Positions 45,901 to 55,044 of a stretch of 64,000 bases of DNA are shown piece after piece. The notes beneath the pieces are model-generated. The model did not search any database. It was given only the letters and a program-made list of their open reading frames with translations, and had not been told where the DNA came from. The DNA is from Phytopythium helicoides (Eukaryota > Oomycota > Peronosporomycetes > Pythiales > Pythiaceae): positions 1,600,922 to 1,664,921 of the forward strand of contig JANFNE010000005.1 in assembly GCA_024867545.1 (NCBI GenBank). Direction: 5' to 3'. The number at the start of each line of letters is the position of its first letter. Position 1 is the stretch's first letter. Position numbers and translations under genes: made by a program.

Positions 45901-47508
45901 CTTGCTTTTTGAAGAATGACAGATATCCCGCAACTCGTGTGCAATTCATCTACAATTCACTTTGCAACTCATTCGTTGACTAATGCTGTGTTGTGTATGC
46001 ACGGAAAAGCTCTATTCACAAGGTGGTGGTCCTGGCGCGGTGCCGGTTCCGTGTCTGTTCATGGCAGCAGAAGCAGTCAGTCAATGGGAGGTTCCGTGTC
46101 GGTGTCGAGCGGATCGGGTGTTTTCGGCAGCGGCGACGTGTCCGTGTCGAGCGCCGTGTCATCAGGAAGCAGCGTGTCGGGTGCGGTTCGAGTGCAGTCT
46201 TGCTCGACTGTGGATGGCGCGTCGGGTGAAGTGTTGGAGAGCAGTGGATCCAGCGCGTCGTCTGTCGGCGGGTCTGTGTTGGCGAGCGGAGGCGACTCTG
46301 CGAGCGGGTCGTCCGGCAATGCATCTGTGAGCGGCGGTGTGTCGTCGTCCAGCGGCTCTGGTGCGGCTCTGTCAGATAGGTGCAAATCCGCTTAAAACAC
46401 GCACGACCTTGTGCCTGTCGTTTGGCGGTTCTTCGTCGTGTGGCGCTGGCGGTGACGTGAGCGTGTCAAGCGGTAACTCAAGCAGCGGTTTGTCTGGCGT
46501 TGCCCTCGTGTCAAGCGGCTCTGGAGGCGACATTCGTATCATCCAGGGAAGCAGAGTCGGTGGTCGCGTGGCTGTGTCTGGCGGCTCTAGCTCTACGGAC
46601 GCTGTCGGAGAAATCTTGATCTCTTGCGGCGAGAGGTCTACGAGCACGACGTCGGCGAACACGGCGGCCCCTGGCGTGCAGCTCTGGGTGGCTGTCCTTC
46701 TGCTGGGAGCCACGCAGGTGGTGTCATCTCTGTGTCGGGCGGATCTGGACGTCAACTTGGAGGAAGCATGGCGGTGGCGAGCGGTGTCAGCAGCACGAAC
46801 AACGGCGACGTGTCATTGGGTCGTCGTCTGCGGCGGCGTCTAACACAAGTGGCGCGAGCGGGTCGATGCCACCGGTGCTAGCACCTCTAGGTGTCTGTAC
46901 CAGACAGGAGCAGCTGCAGCAGCGTCCGTGGCGACTCGGTATCTTTGACGAGCGGCATGGGCGGTGTGGGTGCCTCAAGGAGTGATATGACGGTGGGAAG
47001 CGGAGTCTCCTCCGGCGTCGACAGCAGTGTTGTTGCGCGCGTGGCAACCGACGCTTCGGCTTGGCAACGTTGAAGTGGGCATCGTCTGGGCGTGACCCAC
47101 AATTGTATCCAAGGTGCATTTCGAGCTGCAAGTCAGACGAGCATAAATGCAGAGGGACAGGTGAAAGGTTCGCAACTAGCTACACCACCCAGCACGACTA
47201 GCATTGACAAACCCTCTATGTACTCCTACTGGAGTAAGCAATAGCAGTATCGACACTTGTCATAAAGATCTATCGTCCGAGAAGGAGAATACCGTGACTT
47301 TGCATGTAAATCGAGAGCCTCTCCGTGCATTGCACGGCACTGTTTTCAGCGTGCTTTTTGGTCAATCAGACGGTCGGTCACATCGTCGTAACAACTCTGG
47401 ACTAGATATATGAATCCAGAGAACGAATGAGTTGCAAAGTGAATTGTTGATGAATTGCACACGAGTTGCGCCTCGAGAAGGGATATCTGTCATTCTTCAA
47501 AAAGCAAG
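45901..47508 (+). pseudogene. Decayed Ser/Gly-rich repeat gene between CRN A and B
   Basis: Near-perfect CRN 5' flanks (about 90 bp, inverted to each other) bound this spacer. Inside, reading on the plus strand, is a Ser/Gly/Val-rich repeat. Units of the form SGSVSVSSGSGVFGSGDVSV and SGGVSSSSGSG suggest a beta-solenoid surface or wall protein. The frame breaks near 46394, 46750 and beyond, so no long product remains. It is a shorter relative of the sequence at 61052-63436, which reads in the opposite direction and has about 780 bp more. The longest surviving piece is at 45916-46395. A second small open frame at 47204-47413 is also duplicated at 61145-61354. Confidence 0.66.
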
Positions 47509-48193
47509 ATGGCGGAAAGGCCGGTTTGGTTTCTTCTCGTCGATCAGGAGGGGGCGGCGTACAAGGGGACAAGCGCGAGTAAAGTGAAGCTTCCTGCTGG
47601 TGGAGATGTCGATGAGTTCAGAGATGCTGTGAAAGCGAAGTATCCCAACGTTCTCTCTCAAACGGACGCTGGCCAACTCCTCGTCTACACCGACAAGACC
47701 GCGTTCGATGCGAATACTGCGGATGTTCCCACCAATTTGCAACCCGAAGACGACATTGGGGTCTATGGAGCAAAGGACGCGAAGATGTATGTGGTTGTTC
47801 CGCCGCATGGCGATCTCCACTCTCCAGCCATGACTCTTCTTGAAGCGATTTTATCTCAGTTACTCACGCATGCCCCAACGACCCCAACTGACCAAAACCG
47901 AGATTTCAAGGACAATTTGTGCAACTACTATCGATGCTATAGACGAAAGAAGTCCTGGGTGCGGTGTATGCTGCTCAATGTTGCGTTTCCGAAATCGCTC
48001 GTGATAGCGTCGCATTTGTTTCGTCGCAGCAACGAATACCTGTCGCGTGTGATGATGGAGATATCTAACATTGACGACGAGAGGAATGGGTTGCTACTGT
48101 TCAAGCCCCTGGAACACGCGTTCGACCATTTCCAGATCAGTTTCATTCGCGACGACACGAACGCTTTCCGTTTGAAGCTCTTCGATCCATCTA
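47509..48193 (+). pseudogene. CRN-like gene B, 5' part, split by copia insertion
   Basis: The ATG is at 47509. The header and about 225 codons match gene A almost exactly in the N-terminus. The frame runs straight into the 5' LTR at 48194, where it reads about eight foreign codons to a stop at 48219. The rest of the gene continues at 53132. The two parts are separated only by the element and one copy of its 5-bp target duplication. The gene is thus broken as it stands, though a short header-containing product could still be made. Confidence 0.85.
48189..48193. repeat. Target-site duplication ATCTA, left copy
   Basis: ATCTA directly precedes the 5' LTR and recurs at 53132-53136. The uninterrupted CRN genes A and C have a single copy at the same codon, which proves insertion there. 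Confidence 0.93.
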
Positions 48194-48460
48194 TGTTGCG
48201 CGCGTGCTCTGCCGGCTGAGGCAAGCCGCGGTCACGCAAGGGTCACGGACCCAGTTGGACGGGCTGACCCTGATGGGCACCGCCAAAGTTTCCAATGTGT
48301 CGCTGATGCGCACGTTGAAGTACCTCGAAGGTCCACTTCGAGAGGTCTCACTCGCCAACTCAGCCAGGCGAAGTGCAGTCAGTAGCTCGTAGTCTAAATC
48401 TGGTATCGAATCACTTGAGAATTTGCACCCTGCTTCTCACTCCACACCTCCGATTCTACA
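48194..48460 (+). repeat. 5' LTR of copia element
   Basis: 267 bp, TGTTGCGCGC...CGATTCTACA. It should carry the promoter and polyadenylation signals; no clear TATA box is seen. Confidence 0.94.
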
Positions 48461-48480
48461 GGTTAACAGCCACAGTTTGC
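48461..48480 (+). promoter_or_regulatory. Putative primer-binding site
   Basis: GGTTAACAGCCACAG follows the 5' LTR directly, the normal place for tRNA priming. It resembles the initiator-Met type site (TGGTATCAGAGC) only loosely, so the primer tRNA is uncertain. Confidence 0.45.
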
Positions 48481-48487
48481 TCAAAGA

Positions 48488-49729
48488 ATGGCCGCCTCGA
48501 CTCGCACGTCTCGCCGCACGCTATCGGCGAGCGACTCAACTACGACGACTAGGGACGCTGCGTCACTAACGACAGCCCCTGCCTCAACTGCGGGGCCTCA
48601 AGATGGCGACAGCACACAGCTATCTTCTTCTGTGACGAGCCCCAGCTCTGTGCCTGGCGGTGGCGCGCTGCCAACAGGCGTGCCGGGAGGAGACGGAGGT
48701 GATGAACCCGATGACGAGCCCACGCCCGACGGAAGTGAGGCAAGTGGTGACGAGAACAAGGCCGCGGAGGAGAGCAAGCCGCCCGTGAAAATTGATATTC
48801 GCAACATCAAGATCGAAAAATTTGATGGTCACGTTGAGTCAGGAGCGTTCGACTCCAATGTGCGAGACTGGTGGGAGGAATTCGAAGACCAAGTCGCCGA
48901 CGCTCAACTATTGGCAGGACAATCTTGGCCGGAAGACGCGAAGCTTTCCGTGCTCAAGATGCACCTAACGGGAATGGCAAGGAGATGGTTCCGAACGTGG
49001 AGGAATGGACACCAGAACTCCACGTTACTGGAGGCGGGGGAGGCACTTATCGAGCAATTCCGATCGCGACTCACCGACCCGAAGATTGCACAGAAGATCG
49101 CAAAAGAAGGAAAGTCCTGGGGTGAAACGTATCGCGAATATGCCGACCGACTGCTCGGAATGACCGACGCCATGGAAGGCGGGAATCGTGTTGCTTCTAA
49201 TGCTCGTCACGCTTTGGACGCCTTCGTGAACCTCGCATGGCCAAAGTATACGGACCACCTAAAGACAGTCATCAACCTACGATCCAGCAGCCCTGTACAG
49301 GAGCTCGGTTCAGCAGTCATGGCCCTCATGGACTTTGCTGGAACGGACGGAAAGGCTCACTCGCGCCCGAAGCCTATACTCGCAGTGTCCAACCAAAAGA
49401 AATCAGAGCGACGTACGCCGAATGCCAAGTCCCCAAAAGCACCTACAAAAGTGAGTCAAACCCCAAAGAAGCGCGGTGCTCAAGCGAATGCTGCGGTGGT
49501 GGAGCGCAAGCAAAAGAAGCCCAAGAAGCTACCGCCACGCAACAAGTTCGCGTGTTACATTTGCGGTGACTCAGGACACATCGCCAAATTTCATCGTCAG
49601 TACCTGTCAGGAGACCAGGAGACGGAGACCGAAAATGGTAGTGCCAACCAAGCCGCTGCTGCTATCAATTCAGGATCCGAGGGCGAACCCTCAGCTTCCT
49701 CCGACGCGAAGTCGGAAGACGAAGAATGA
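48488..49729 (+). CDS. gag: Copia gag polyprotein
   Basis: 413 residues from the ATG at 48488. A Thr/Ser-rich start is followed by the UBN2-type capsid region (WWEEFEDQVADAQ, LKMHLTGMARRWFRTW, FRSRLTDPKIAQKIAKEGKS, YADRLLGM). Near residue 355 is a nucleocapsid zinc knuckle, CYICGDSGHIAKFH. It reads CX2CX4HX4H, so the usual last Cys is replaced by His. The frame ends at a single TGA (49727-49729). The pol frame continues in the same phase right after it. Confidence 0.9.
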   Translation: MAASTRTSRRTLSASDSTTTTRDAASLTTAPASTAGPQDGDSTQLSSSVTSPSSVPGGGALPTGVPGGDGGDEPDDEPTPDGSEASGDENKAAEESKPPVKIDIRNIKIEKFDGHVESGAFDSNVRDWWEEFEDQVADAQLLAGQSWPEDAKLSVLKMHLTGMARRWFRTWRNGHQNSTLLEAGEALIEQFRSRLTDPKIAQKIAKEGKSWGETYREYADRLLGMTDAMEGGNRVASNARHALDAFVNLAWPKYTDHLKTVINLRSSSPVQELGSAVMALMDFAGTDGKAHSRPKPILAVSNQKKSERRTPNAKSPKAPTKVSQTPKKRGAQANAAVVERKQKKPKKLPPRNKFACYICGDSGHIAKFHRQYLSGDQETETENGSANQAAAAINSGSEGEPSASSDAKSEDEE

Positions 49730-49759
49730 AGGGGTGGCCTCAGGTGGGGCCCGGTTCTG

Positions 49760-52700
49760 ATGGACTCGGGTGCGTCACACCACCTGACTGGCCGACAAGA
49801 TATTCTGGAATCTATTATCCCCGATCAGCCGCTGATTATCAAGATTGCAGACGGAAGGACGGTGGTGGCTCGCGCCAAGGGAACAATGAGGCTGAATGTG
49901 GCGGTGGACAAAGGAAACGGGGATGCGGCGATGAAAGAATGGCTCGTACCGAACGTGTACTTTGTCCCTGGTCTGCGTTCCACATTGTTATCTGTATCAA
50001 CCCTCATCCAAGCTGGTCATGAAATATCGTTCACCTCGTCGAGCTGCACAGTATACAACGGCAAGCACCGCCAAGTAACTTGCATGGCGCGATTGCAAGG
50101 CGGGGTTTATGCAGTAATGACAGACCAACCGACGGAGGCAATGACAGAAGCTCACGCAGCAAATGTACTCGGACAGGATGTGAAGACCTGGCATAGAAGG
50201 CTCGGGCACGTCGGTTACTCTACCCTTCGAGATCTCGCGCGCAGCGGTGCCCTGAAAGGTCTCAAGATCAAGGTCGGGGATCCCCCACCCATGTGCACGA
50301 TATGTGCGCTCACTAAGTCTACAAGGCAGTCGGCTCCACAGCAGAGAACGAGCAGCGACGAAGTAGCTGCAGGTGTGTGTCACATTGATCTGAGCGGCCC
50401 AGTAGCCCCATCCAAAGACGGAAAGCGATACATTATGGTGATAGTGTGGCGAGACTACATTCAGGCGTTTGGCCTCAGAACTAAGGGTGAAGCAACTGGT
50501 CGAGTACGCGCCTTCCTCAACATGATCGAAAGGCACGCAGAAGTTCCTGCCTCATCGATCAAGGTGCTCCGAACTGACGGTGGAAGAGAATTCCTGAATA
50601 AAGACTTTCGCAGACTGACGGACGCCAAGGGAATCTTGCACGAGCACGCGACTAGATACTCATCCTTCCAAAATGGCGTAGCTGAACGGGCTATTCGCAC
50701 TGTTACTGAGATGGCGTCTGCCATGTTGGCAGACTCGGGTCTGCATCACTGGCTTTGGGAAGACGCACTCAAACACGCTGCCTTCATTCGCAACCGCATT
50801 CCGAAGCAAGGGAAGTCCATCACGCCGCACGAAAAGCTGTTCGGAAGGCGACCAGACATCAGTAAAGTGCCAATCTTCGGACAAGCAGTAGTCTCGCGCA
50901 TACCCGACCAAATCAGACGAAAAGATTATCGATTCACTGATCCGCGTGGGGAACTGGGAGCGTTCGTTGGCTGTAACGACGAAGTCAAGGGGTTCCGCTT
51001 ACTCATCCCCGGTCAAGCTCGACGAATCATTGAAAGCCGCGACGTCACGGTGTTGGACCGCATGCTACATGAGCTTGAGCCAGTACTCCTCGATGATGAT
51101 GGCAACCCGGACGATAACGAAGGCCAGGCAGCTGCATCTGACGTCGACAATGACTTTGACGACGAAACTGATGTGCACCCGTCACCACTGACTGTCCAGC
51201 GCAGATCCAGAAGGCTAGCCCAGCTTCGAAACGAACAAGTCCAGGCCACCGCGGTACTCGCAGAGATCATTCGGGAACCTCTCACGTTTGCTGAGGCTAT
51301 GCGCTCGCCTCAAAGAGACCGGTGGCGAGAAGCCATCGACCTGGAAGTGAAGACTCTGTTCGACAACGGTACCTTCGAGTGGGTCAATCTTCCTCCCGGA
51401 TCAGATGCCCTGGACCACACGATCCAGTTTCGCGTGAAGACTGATGAGAAGGGAAACATCTCGCGATACAAAGCAAGACTCTGTGCTCGAGGGGATCGTC
51501 AAGAATTCTTGCTAAACTTTATGGATACTTACGCTCCTGTGGCAGCGATGGTGACGGTACGAGTATTTCTGGTAGTGGCTGCAAAACTCGGTCTCCAAGT
51601 GCATCAAGGCGATGTACCTGCGGCATATGTGAAGGCCGAGCTCCGAGAAGAGATTTACATGAAACCCGTGCCTGGATACGCTCGAGGCAACCAACGCGGA
51701 CAAGTCTGGCGACTGCGGAAGGCACTCTACGGCCTAAAACAAGCTGGCCGAGAGTGGAACAAAGAGATCGACAGCTTTCTGAAATCATCAGGATTGAAGC
51801 CAACTGAAGCTGATGCTTGCTTGTACTTCGCGTACGTGGCCGGATCCCTTCTGCTCGTGTGCTTGTATGTTGATGACTTGCTCGTCGCCCATCGCGAGGA
51901 AGAGCACATTCAACGGTTGATGGACTCGCTGTATCGAAGATATCAAGTGAAGGACATGGGGTCACCAACACAGTTTCTCGGGATGTCGATCGAACGCCCG
52001 GGGCCTAACTGTATACTGGTATCCCAAACAGCCTATGTCGACGAGATGTTACATCGGTTTGCCATGGACGAGTCAAGACCAGTAGCCACGCCCATGGTGC
52101 CCAACACTCGCTTAGATATTGAGTCGTCAAACATGTGCCAAGATGAAGAAGACACCATGAGCCGCATGCCGTACAGACAAGCTGTCGGATCTCTACTCTA
52201 TCTTGCCAGAGTAACCCGACCTGATATTGCGTTCACCGTTGCTCAGCTCGCTCGGCACTGCGCCAAACCGAGGAAAGTGGCATGGGACGCCGTGAAGCAC
52301 TTAATGCGGTATCTCAAAGGTACTCGAGATATGAGACTCAGCCTCGAACCCAGCGATGAAGGCATCGTTGCTGCTTCCGACGCTGACTGGGCAAATGATA
52401 TCACGGATCGCAAGTCTGTATCCGGACACGTCGTGTTTCTCTTTGGCTGTCCAGTAGCATGGACTAGCAAAAAGCAGTCAATCGTGGCGAAATCGAGCAC
52501 AGCAGCCGAGTACGTTGCGGCTGACATGGCCATTGAAGACGCGATGCTTGTACAACTAGCCATCAACGAAGTATTAAAGCGACAGGTACCAGTGACGCTG
52601 GCCATGGACAGTCAGCCGGCGATATCGCGACTCAAACGTCACGGACTCAGCGAGACTCAAAAGACAGTAGATGTCAAGTACAAGTCCGCAAAGATGCTTC

Positions 52701-52831
52701 TCCACGAGGGGGTTCTGGCGGTGGAATACGTGCCGACAGGTCTGATGCCCGCCGACATGTTGACCAAGTCTCTCGCTCGTACCCAGCTGCTGAGAAAGCG
52801 AGGGTTGTGCGGCTTGGTGGCTCTCGCATAA
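49760..52831 (+). CDS. pol: Copia pol polyprotein (PR-IN-RT-RNase H)
   Basis: 1023 residues if counted from the ATG at 49760; the same frame is open back to 49730, right after the gag TGA. The aspartic protease active site [11 protein letters not shown] is at the very start. The GAG-pre-integrase zinc motif is WHRRLGHVG with CTICALTK. The integrase core has D, D and E in [14 protein letters not shown] and [10 protein letters not shown]. Reverse transcriptase has [35 protein letters not shown] and the catalytic CLYVDDLL. RNase H has [14 protein letters not shown] and SSTAAEYVA. An ATG so close to the catalytic Asp would cut off the protease N-terminus, so expression as a gag-pol fusion by TGA readthrough is more likely than an independent start. 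Confidence 0.94.
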   Translation: MDSGASHHLTGRQDILESIIPDQPLIIKIADGRTVVARAKGTMRLNVAVDKGNGDAAMKEWLVPNVYFVPGLRSTLLSVSTLIQAGHEISFTSSSCTVYNGKHRQVTCMARLQGGVYAVMTDQPTEAMTEAHAANVLGQDVKTWHRRLGHVGYSTLRDLARSGALKGLKIKVGDPPPMCTICALTKSTRQSAPQQRTSSDEVAAGVCHIDLSGPVAPSKDGKRYIMVIVWRDYIQAFGLRTKGEATGRVRAFLNMIERHAEVPASSIKVLRTDGGREFLNKDFRRLTDAKGILHEHATRYSSFQNGVAERAIRTVTEMASAMLADSGLHHWLWEDALKHAAFIRNRIPKQGKSITPHEKLFGRRPDISKVPIFGQAVVSRIPDQIRRKDYRFTDPRGELGAFVGCNDEVKGFRLLIPGQARRIIESRDVTVLDRMLHELEPVLLDDDGNPDDNEGQAAASDVDNDFDDETDVHPSPLTVQRRSRRLAQLRNEQVQATAVLAEIIREPLTFAEAMRSPQRDRWREAIDLEVKTLFDNGTFEWVNLPPGSDALDHTIQFRVKTDEKGNISRYKARLCARGDRQEFLLNFMDTYAPVAAMVTVRVFLVVAAKLGLQVHQGDVPAAYVKAELREEIYMKPVPGYARGNQRGQVWRLRKALYGLKQAGREWNKEIDSFLKSSGLKPTEADACLYFAYVAGSLLLVCLYVDDLLVAHREEEHIQRLMDSLYRRYQVKDMGSPTQFLGMSIERPGPNCILVSQTAYVDEMLHRFAMDESRPVATPMVPNTRLDIESSNMCQDEEDTMSRMPYRQAVGSLLYLARVTRPDIAFTVAQLARHCAKPRKVAWDAVKHLMRYLKGTRDMRLSLEPSDEGIVAASDADWANDITDRKSVSGHVVFLFGCPVAWTSKKQSIVAKSSTAAEYVAADMAIEDAMLVQLAINEVLKRQVPVTLAMDSQPAISRLKRHGLSETQKTVDVKYKSAKMLLHEGVLAVEYVPTGLMPADMLTKSLARTQLLRKRGLCGLVALA

Positions 52832-52854
52832 CCCTTCGCGCTGACTCACGGCTT

Positions 52855-52864
52855 GCGGGGGAGG
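52855..52864 (+). promoter_or_regulatory. Polypurine tract
   Basis: The purine-rich stretch GCGGGGGAGG abuts the 3' LTR and is the expected primer for plus-strand synthesis. Confidence 0.7.
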
Positions 52865-53131
52865 TGTTGCGCGCGTGCTCTGCCGGCTGAGGCAAGCCGC
52901 GGTCACGCAAGGGTCACGGACCCAGTTGGACGGGCTGACCCTGATGGGCACCGCCAAAGTTTCCAATGTGTCGCTGATGCGCACGTTGAAGTACCTCGAA
53001 GGTCCACTTCGAGAGGTCTCACTCGCCAACTCAGCCAGGCGAAGTGCAGTCAGTAGCTCGTAGTCTAAATCTGGTATCGAATCACTTGAGAATTTGCACC
53101 CTGCTTCTCACTCCACACCTCCGATTCTACA
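52865..53131 (+). repeat. 3' LTR of copia element
   Basis: 267 bp, no difference from the 5' LTR seen on reading through both. Confidence 0.94.
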
Positions 53132-53486
53132 ATCTATCGAAAACACCCCTCTCATTGATCTCGCGGATCGCAACGGCAACAAAGTGTTCAGCGCGGAGCA
53201 GAGACGAGTGCTCCTCGGCAGCGTATCGTTGTCGAAGAAGCCGTGCCGCTTCGATGTCCGGAAAACGTTTGGTGACGTGGATGGTAGTGCTCTGACATTC
53301 ACTGGTTTAGAACGTCCGTTCTATCGCTGTTTGAACCTACAGGCAAGAGTGGCGCGCATGGTTGCTTTGAAGAAGAAGTGGATCGATGAATCGTATGACT
53401 TTCAGGATTTCTGGTCGGACGTCTCTCTTGACGACAAAATGGAGATGTTCCACCGTAGCATCATGAAGTCTGATGCAGCTTTTTGA
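53132..53486 (+). pseudogene. CRN-like gene B, 3' part
   Basis: This begins with the right ATCTA target copy (53132-53136) and resumes the CRN C-terminal domain (FTGLERPFYRCLNLQARVA) to the stop at 53484-53486. Its variants (VRKTFGDVDG, RSIMKSDAAF) agree with gene C, not with gene A, although the 5' part of B agrees with A. B is thus a mosaic. Without a start codon of its own this part is not expected to be expressed. Confidence 0.85.
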
Positions 53487-53745
53487 TTTGATAGAACACG
53501 CTATTTACCGTATGCGTTATGAGTGCGATTTGAATTCAGGAACCTTCGTAATAGTCATTTATATGAATGAGATTGCCTGCTCGCACATATGCACCCAGAT
53601 CATGCTGTTGTTGTTGGAGCAACTGTCGTATCCATTTTGTCCGATCCTAGAATTGATTCCAATGACCGCTCTGAGCCAACGCTGTCGCACGCTGAAACGG
53701 ACCAACGGAGATAACCCAGAAGACCCCACAGGACTCAAGATTAGC
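53487..53745. repeat. CRN 3' flank repeat, copy 2 (inverted)
   Basis: Matches 44620-44865 and 54230-54459 in opposite orientation, so it forms an inverted repeat with the latter around 53.75-54.2 kb. Confidence 0.7.
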
Positions 53746-53850
53746 TAAGATTTCCCGTCATTCACCGACACGATTCTCTGCATCTCATGGGTTAACTCAA
53801 TTGCCGAAGATTTCAAGATCGCGGCATAATTCATATGACATTCGTCAGAC

Positions 53851-54013
53851 CAGCATCCGCAACGATGGCATTCGAGCGCTCTGGAATGCCTTTTCATCTG
53901 AAAGTCTCACGCGGTTTTGCCCCAAACTCCAGTTATTGGACATGCGGCGTAACGAGGCGCAAGGATCGCTGACACGGTCGTTTTGTCCATGCCCACCATA
54001 CATTCAGTTCTAG
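53851..54013 (+). pseudogene. Terminal fragment of the LRR gene
   Basis: Repeats the last 53 codons of the LRR gene (IRNDGIRALWNAFSSESL to the stop) with the same flank. It starts abruptly and has no start or upstream exon. It belongs to a block of about 740 bp (44247-44993 equals 53851-54588) that was copied whole. Confidence 0.85.
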
Positions 54014-54459
54014 TGGAATTGTAATGCATGCGATGAGAAGAGTTTGTTATTGGCATGTCTGAACCTATTTGGGCTACCTACTGTCACATGAAGGACGACG
54101 ACGCGTTCTTAAGTTCTTGAGTCCTGCGCCATCTTGTCAGGATATTACAAAAGTCGAGCAAACACAGGGTGCGAAACCTACAGGCTCCGTATGAACAGGC
54201 TAGAGTCTGGCAGTCCTGTGAGGTTTCTGGGTTATCTCCGTTGGTCCGTTTCAGCGTGCGACAGCGTTGGCTCAGAGCGGTCATTGGAATCAATTCTAGG
54301 ATCGGACAAAATGGATACGACAGTTGCTCCAACAGCAACAGCATGATCTGGGTGAATATGTGCGAGCAGGCAATCTCATTCATATAAATGACTATTACGA
54401 AGGTTCCTGAATTCAAATCGCACTCATAACGCATACGGTAAATAGCGTGTTCTATCAAA
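54014..54459. repeat. CRN 3' flank repeat, copy 3
   Basis: Same orientation as copy 1, with a few substitutions and a short deletion near 54028. Confidence 0.7.
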
Positions 54460-54588
54460 TCAAAAAGCTGCATCAGACTTCATGATGCTACGGCGGAACA
54501 TCTCCATTTTGTCGTCAAGAGAGACGTCCGACCAGAAATCCTGAAAGTCATACGATTCATCGATCCACTTCTTCTCTAAAGCAACCCA
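54460..54588 (-). pseudogene. CRN-like gene E, C-terminal remnant
   Basis: About 42 codons of the CRN C-terminus on the minus strand, ending at the usual stop. Homology stops sharply at about 54588, where unrelated sequence begins, marking a rearrangement breakpoint. Confidence 0.8.
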
Positions 54589-54628
54589 TGGCGGATACAA
54601 AGATCCCCAACGATCCAGAACGAAGGCC

Positions 54629-54868
54629 ATGGCGGAGGTAAAGCGAGCAAAGGAAGAGCTGAACGATATTCAGGCGAGAGCACGCCAGGTCAAAGTTGAT
54701 GCTCAAAAGGCAGATCAGAAGGTGGCGAGTATGATGGGAGAGCTTCAGAAGTGTGAAGCCAACAAGCAGCACGCCGTGCCATTTGCTTCGACACTTTGGC
54801 AAAGAAAGGAGAACGACAAAGCTGATGGGCTTGCGCGCTTGTTGCCAATTGTTTTTTGCTCGTGTTAG
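54629..54868 (+). pseudogene. Coiled-coil fragment next to breakpoint
   Basis: The open frame of 79 codons starts with a strong coiled coil (VKRAKEELNDIQARARQVKV, ADQKVASMMGELQKCEAN). It then runs into the inverted-repeat arm at about 54779, where the sequence changes character. It looks like a piece of a longer coiled-coil protein cut on both sides. Which protein is unknown; an SMC or myosin-like rod is possible. Confidence 0.45.
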
Positions 54869-54898
54869 TTTTGTTGGTTTGATTTTTGAGGGGAATAA

Positions 54899-54900
<2 letters not shown>

Positions 54901-54972
<72 letters not shown>
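54901..54972. repeat. (CA)36 microsatellite
   Basis: Uninterrupted CA dinucleotides. The mirror tract at 59125-59178 has 27 units. Confidence 0.98.
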
Positions 54973-54975
<3 letters not shown>

Positions 54976-55044
54976 GCTACAGCATAACGAACATCTACGC
55001 ACACCAAGTACGCGCTGCAACAGCTTGATAAATAAACTCAACGC

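Larger units (their letters stand above)
48194..53131 (+). mobile_element. Full-length Ty1/copia LTR retrotransposon
   Basis: 4938 bp in all. LTRs of 267 bp begin TGTTG and end CTACA and appear identical base for base. A 5-bp ATCTA duplication flanks the element. Internal order is gag, protease, integrase, reverse transcriptase, RNase H, which defines the copia superfamily. Both coding blocks are free of frameshifts. Identical LTRs, a perfect target duplication and intact motifs point to a very recent insertion and possible competence for movement. The mirrored gene C lacks it, so insertion followed the duplication of this region. Confidence 0.96.

Noticed and set aside
54901..54972. Short regular repeats as a CRISPR array
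   Set aside because: Plain CA dinucleotides without spacers in a eukaryotic sequence.
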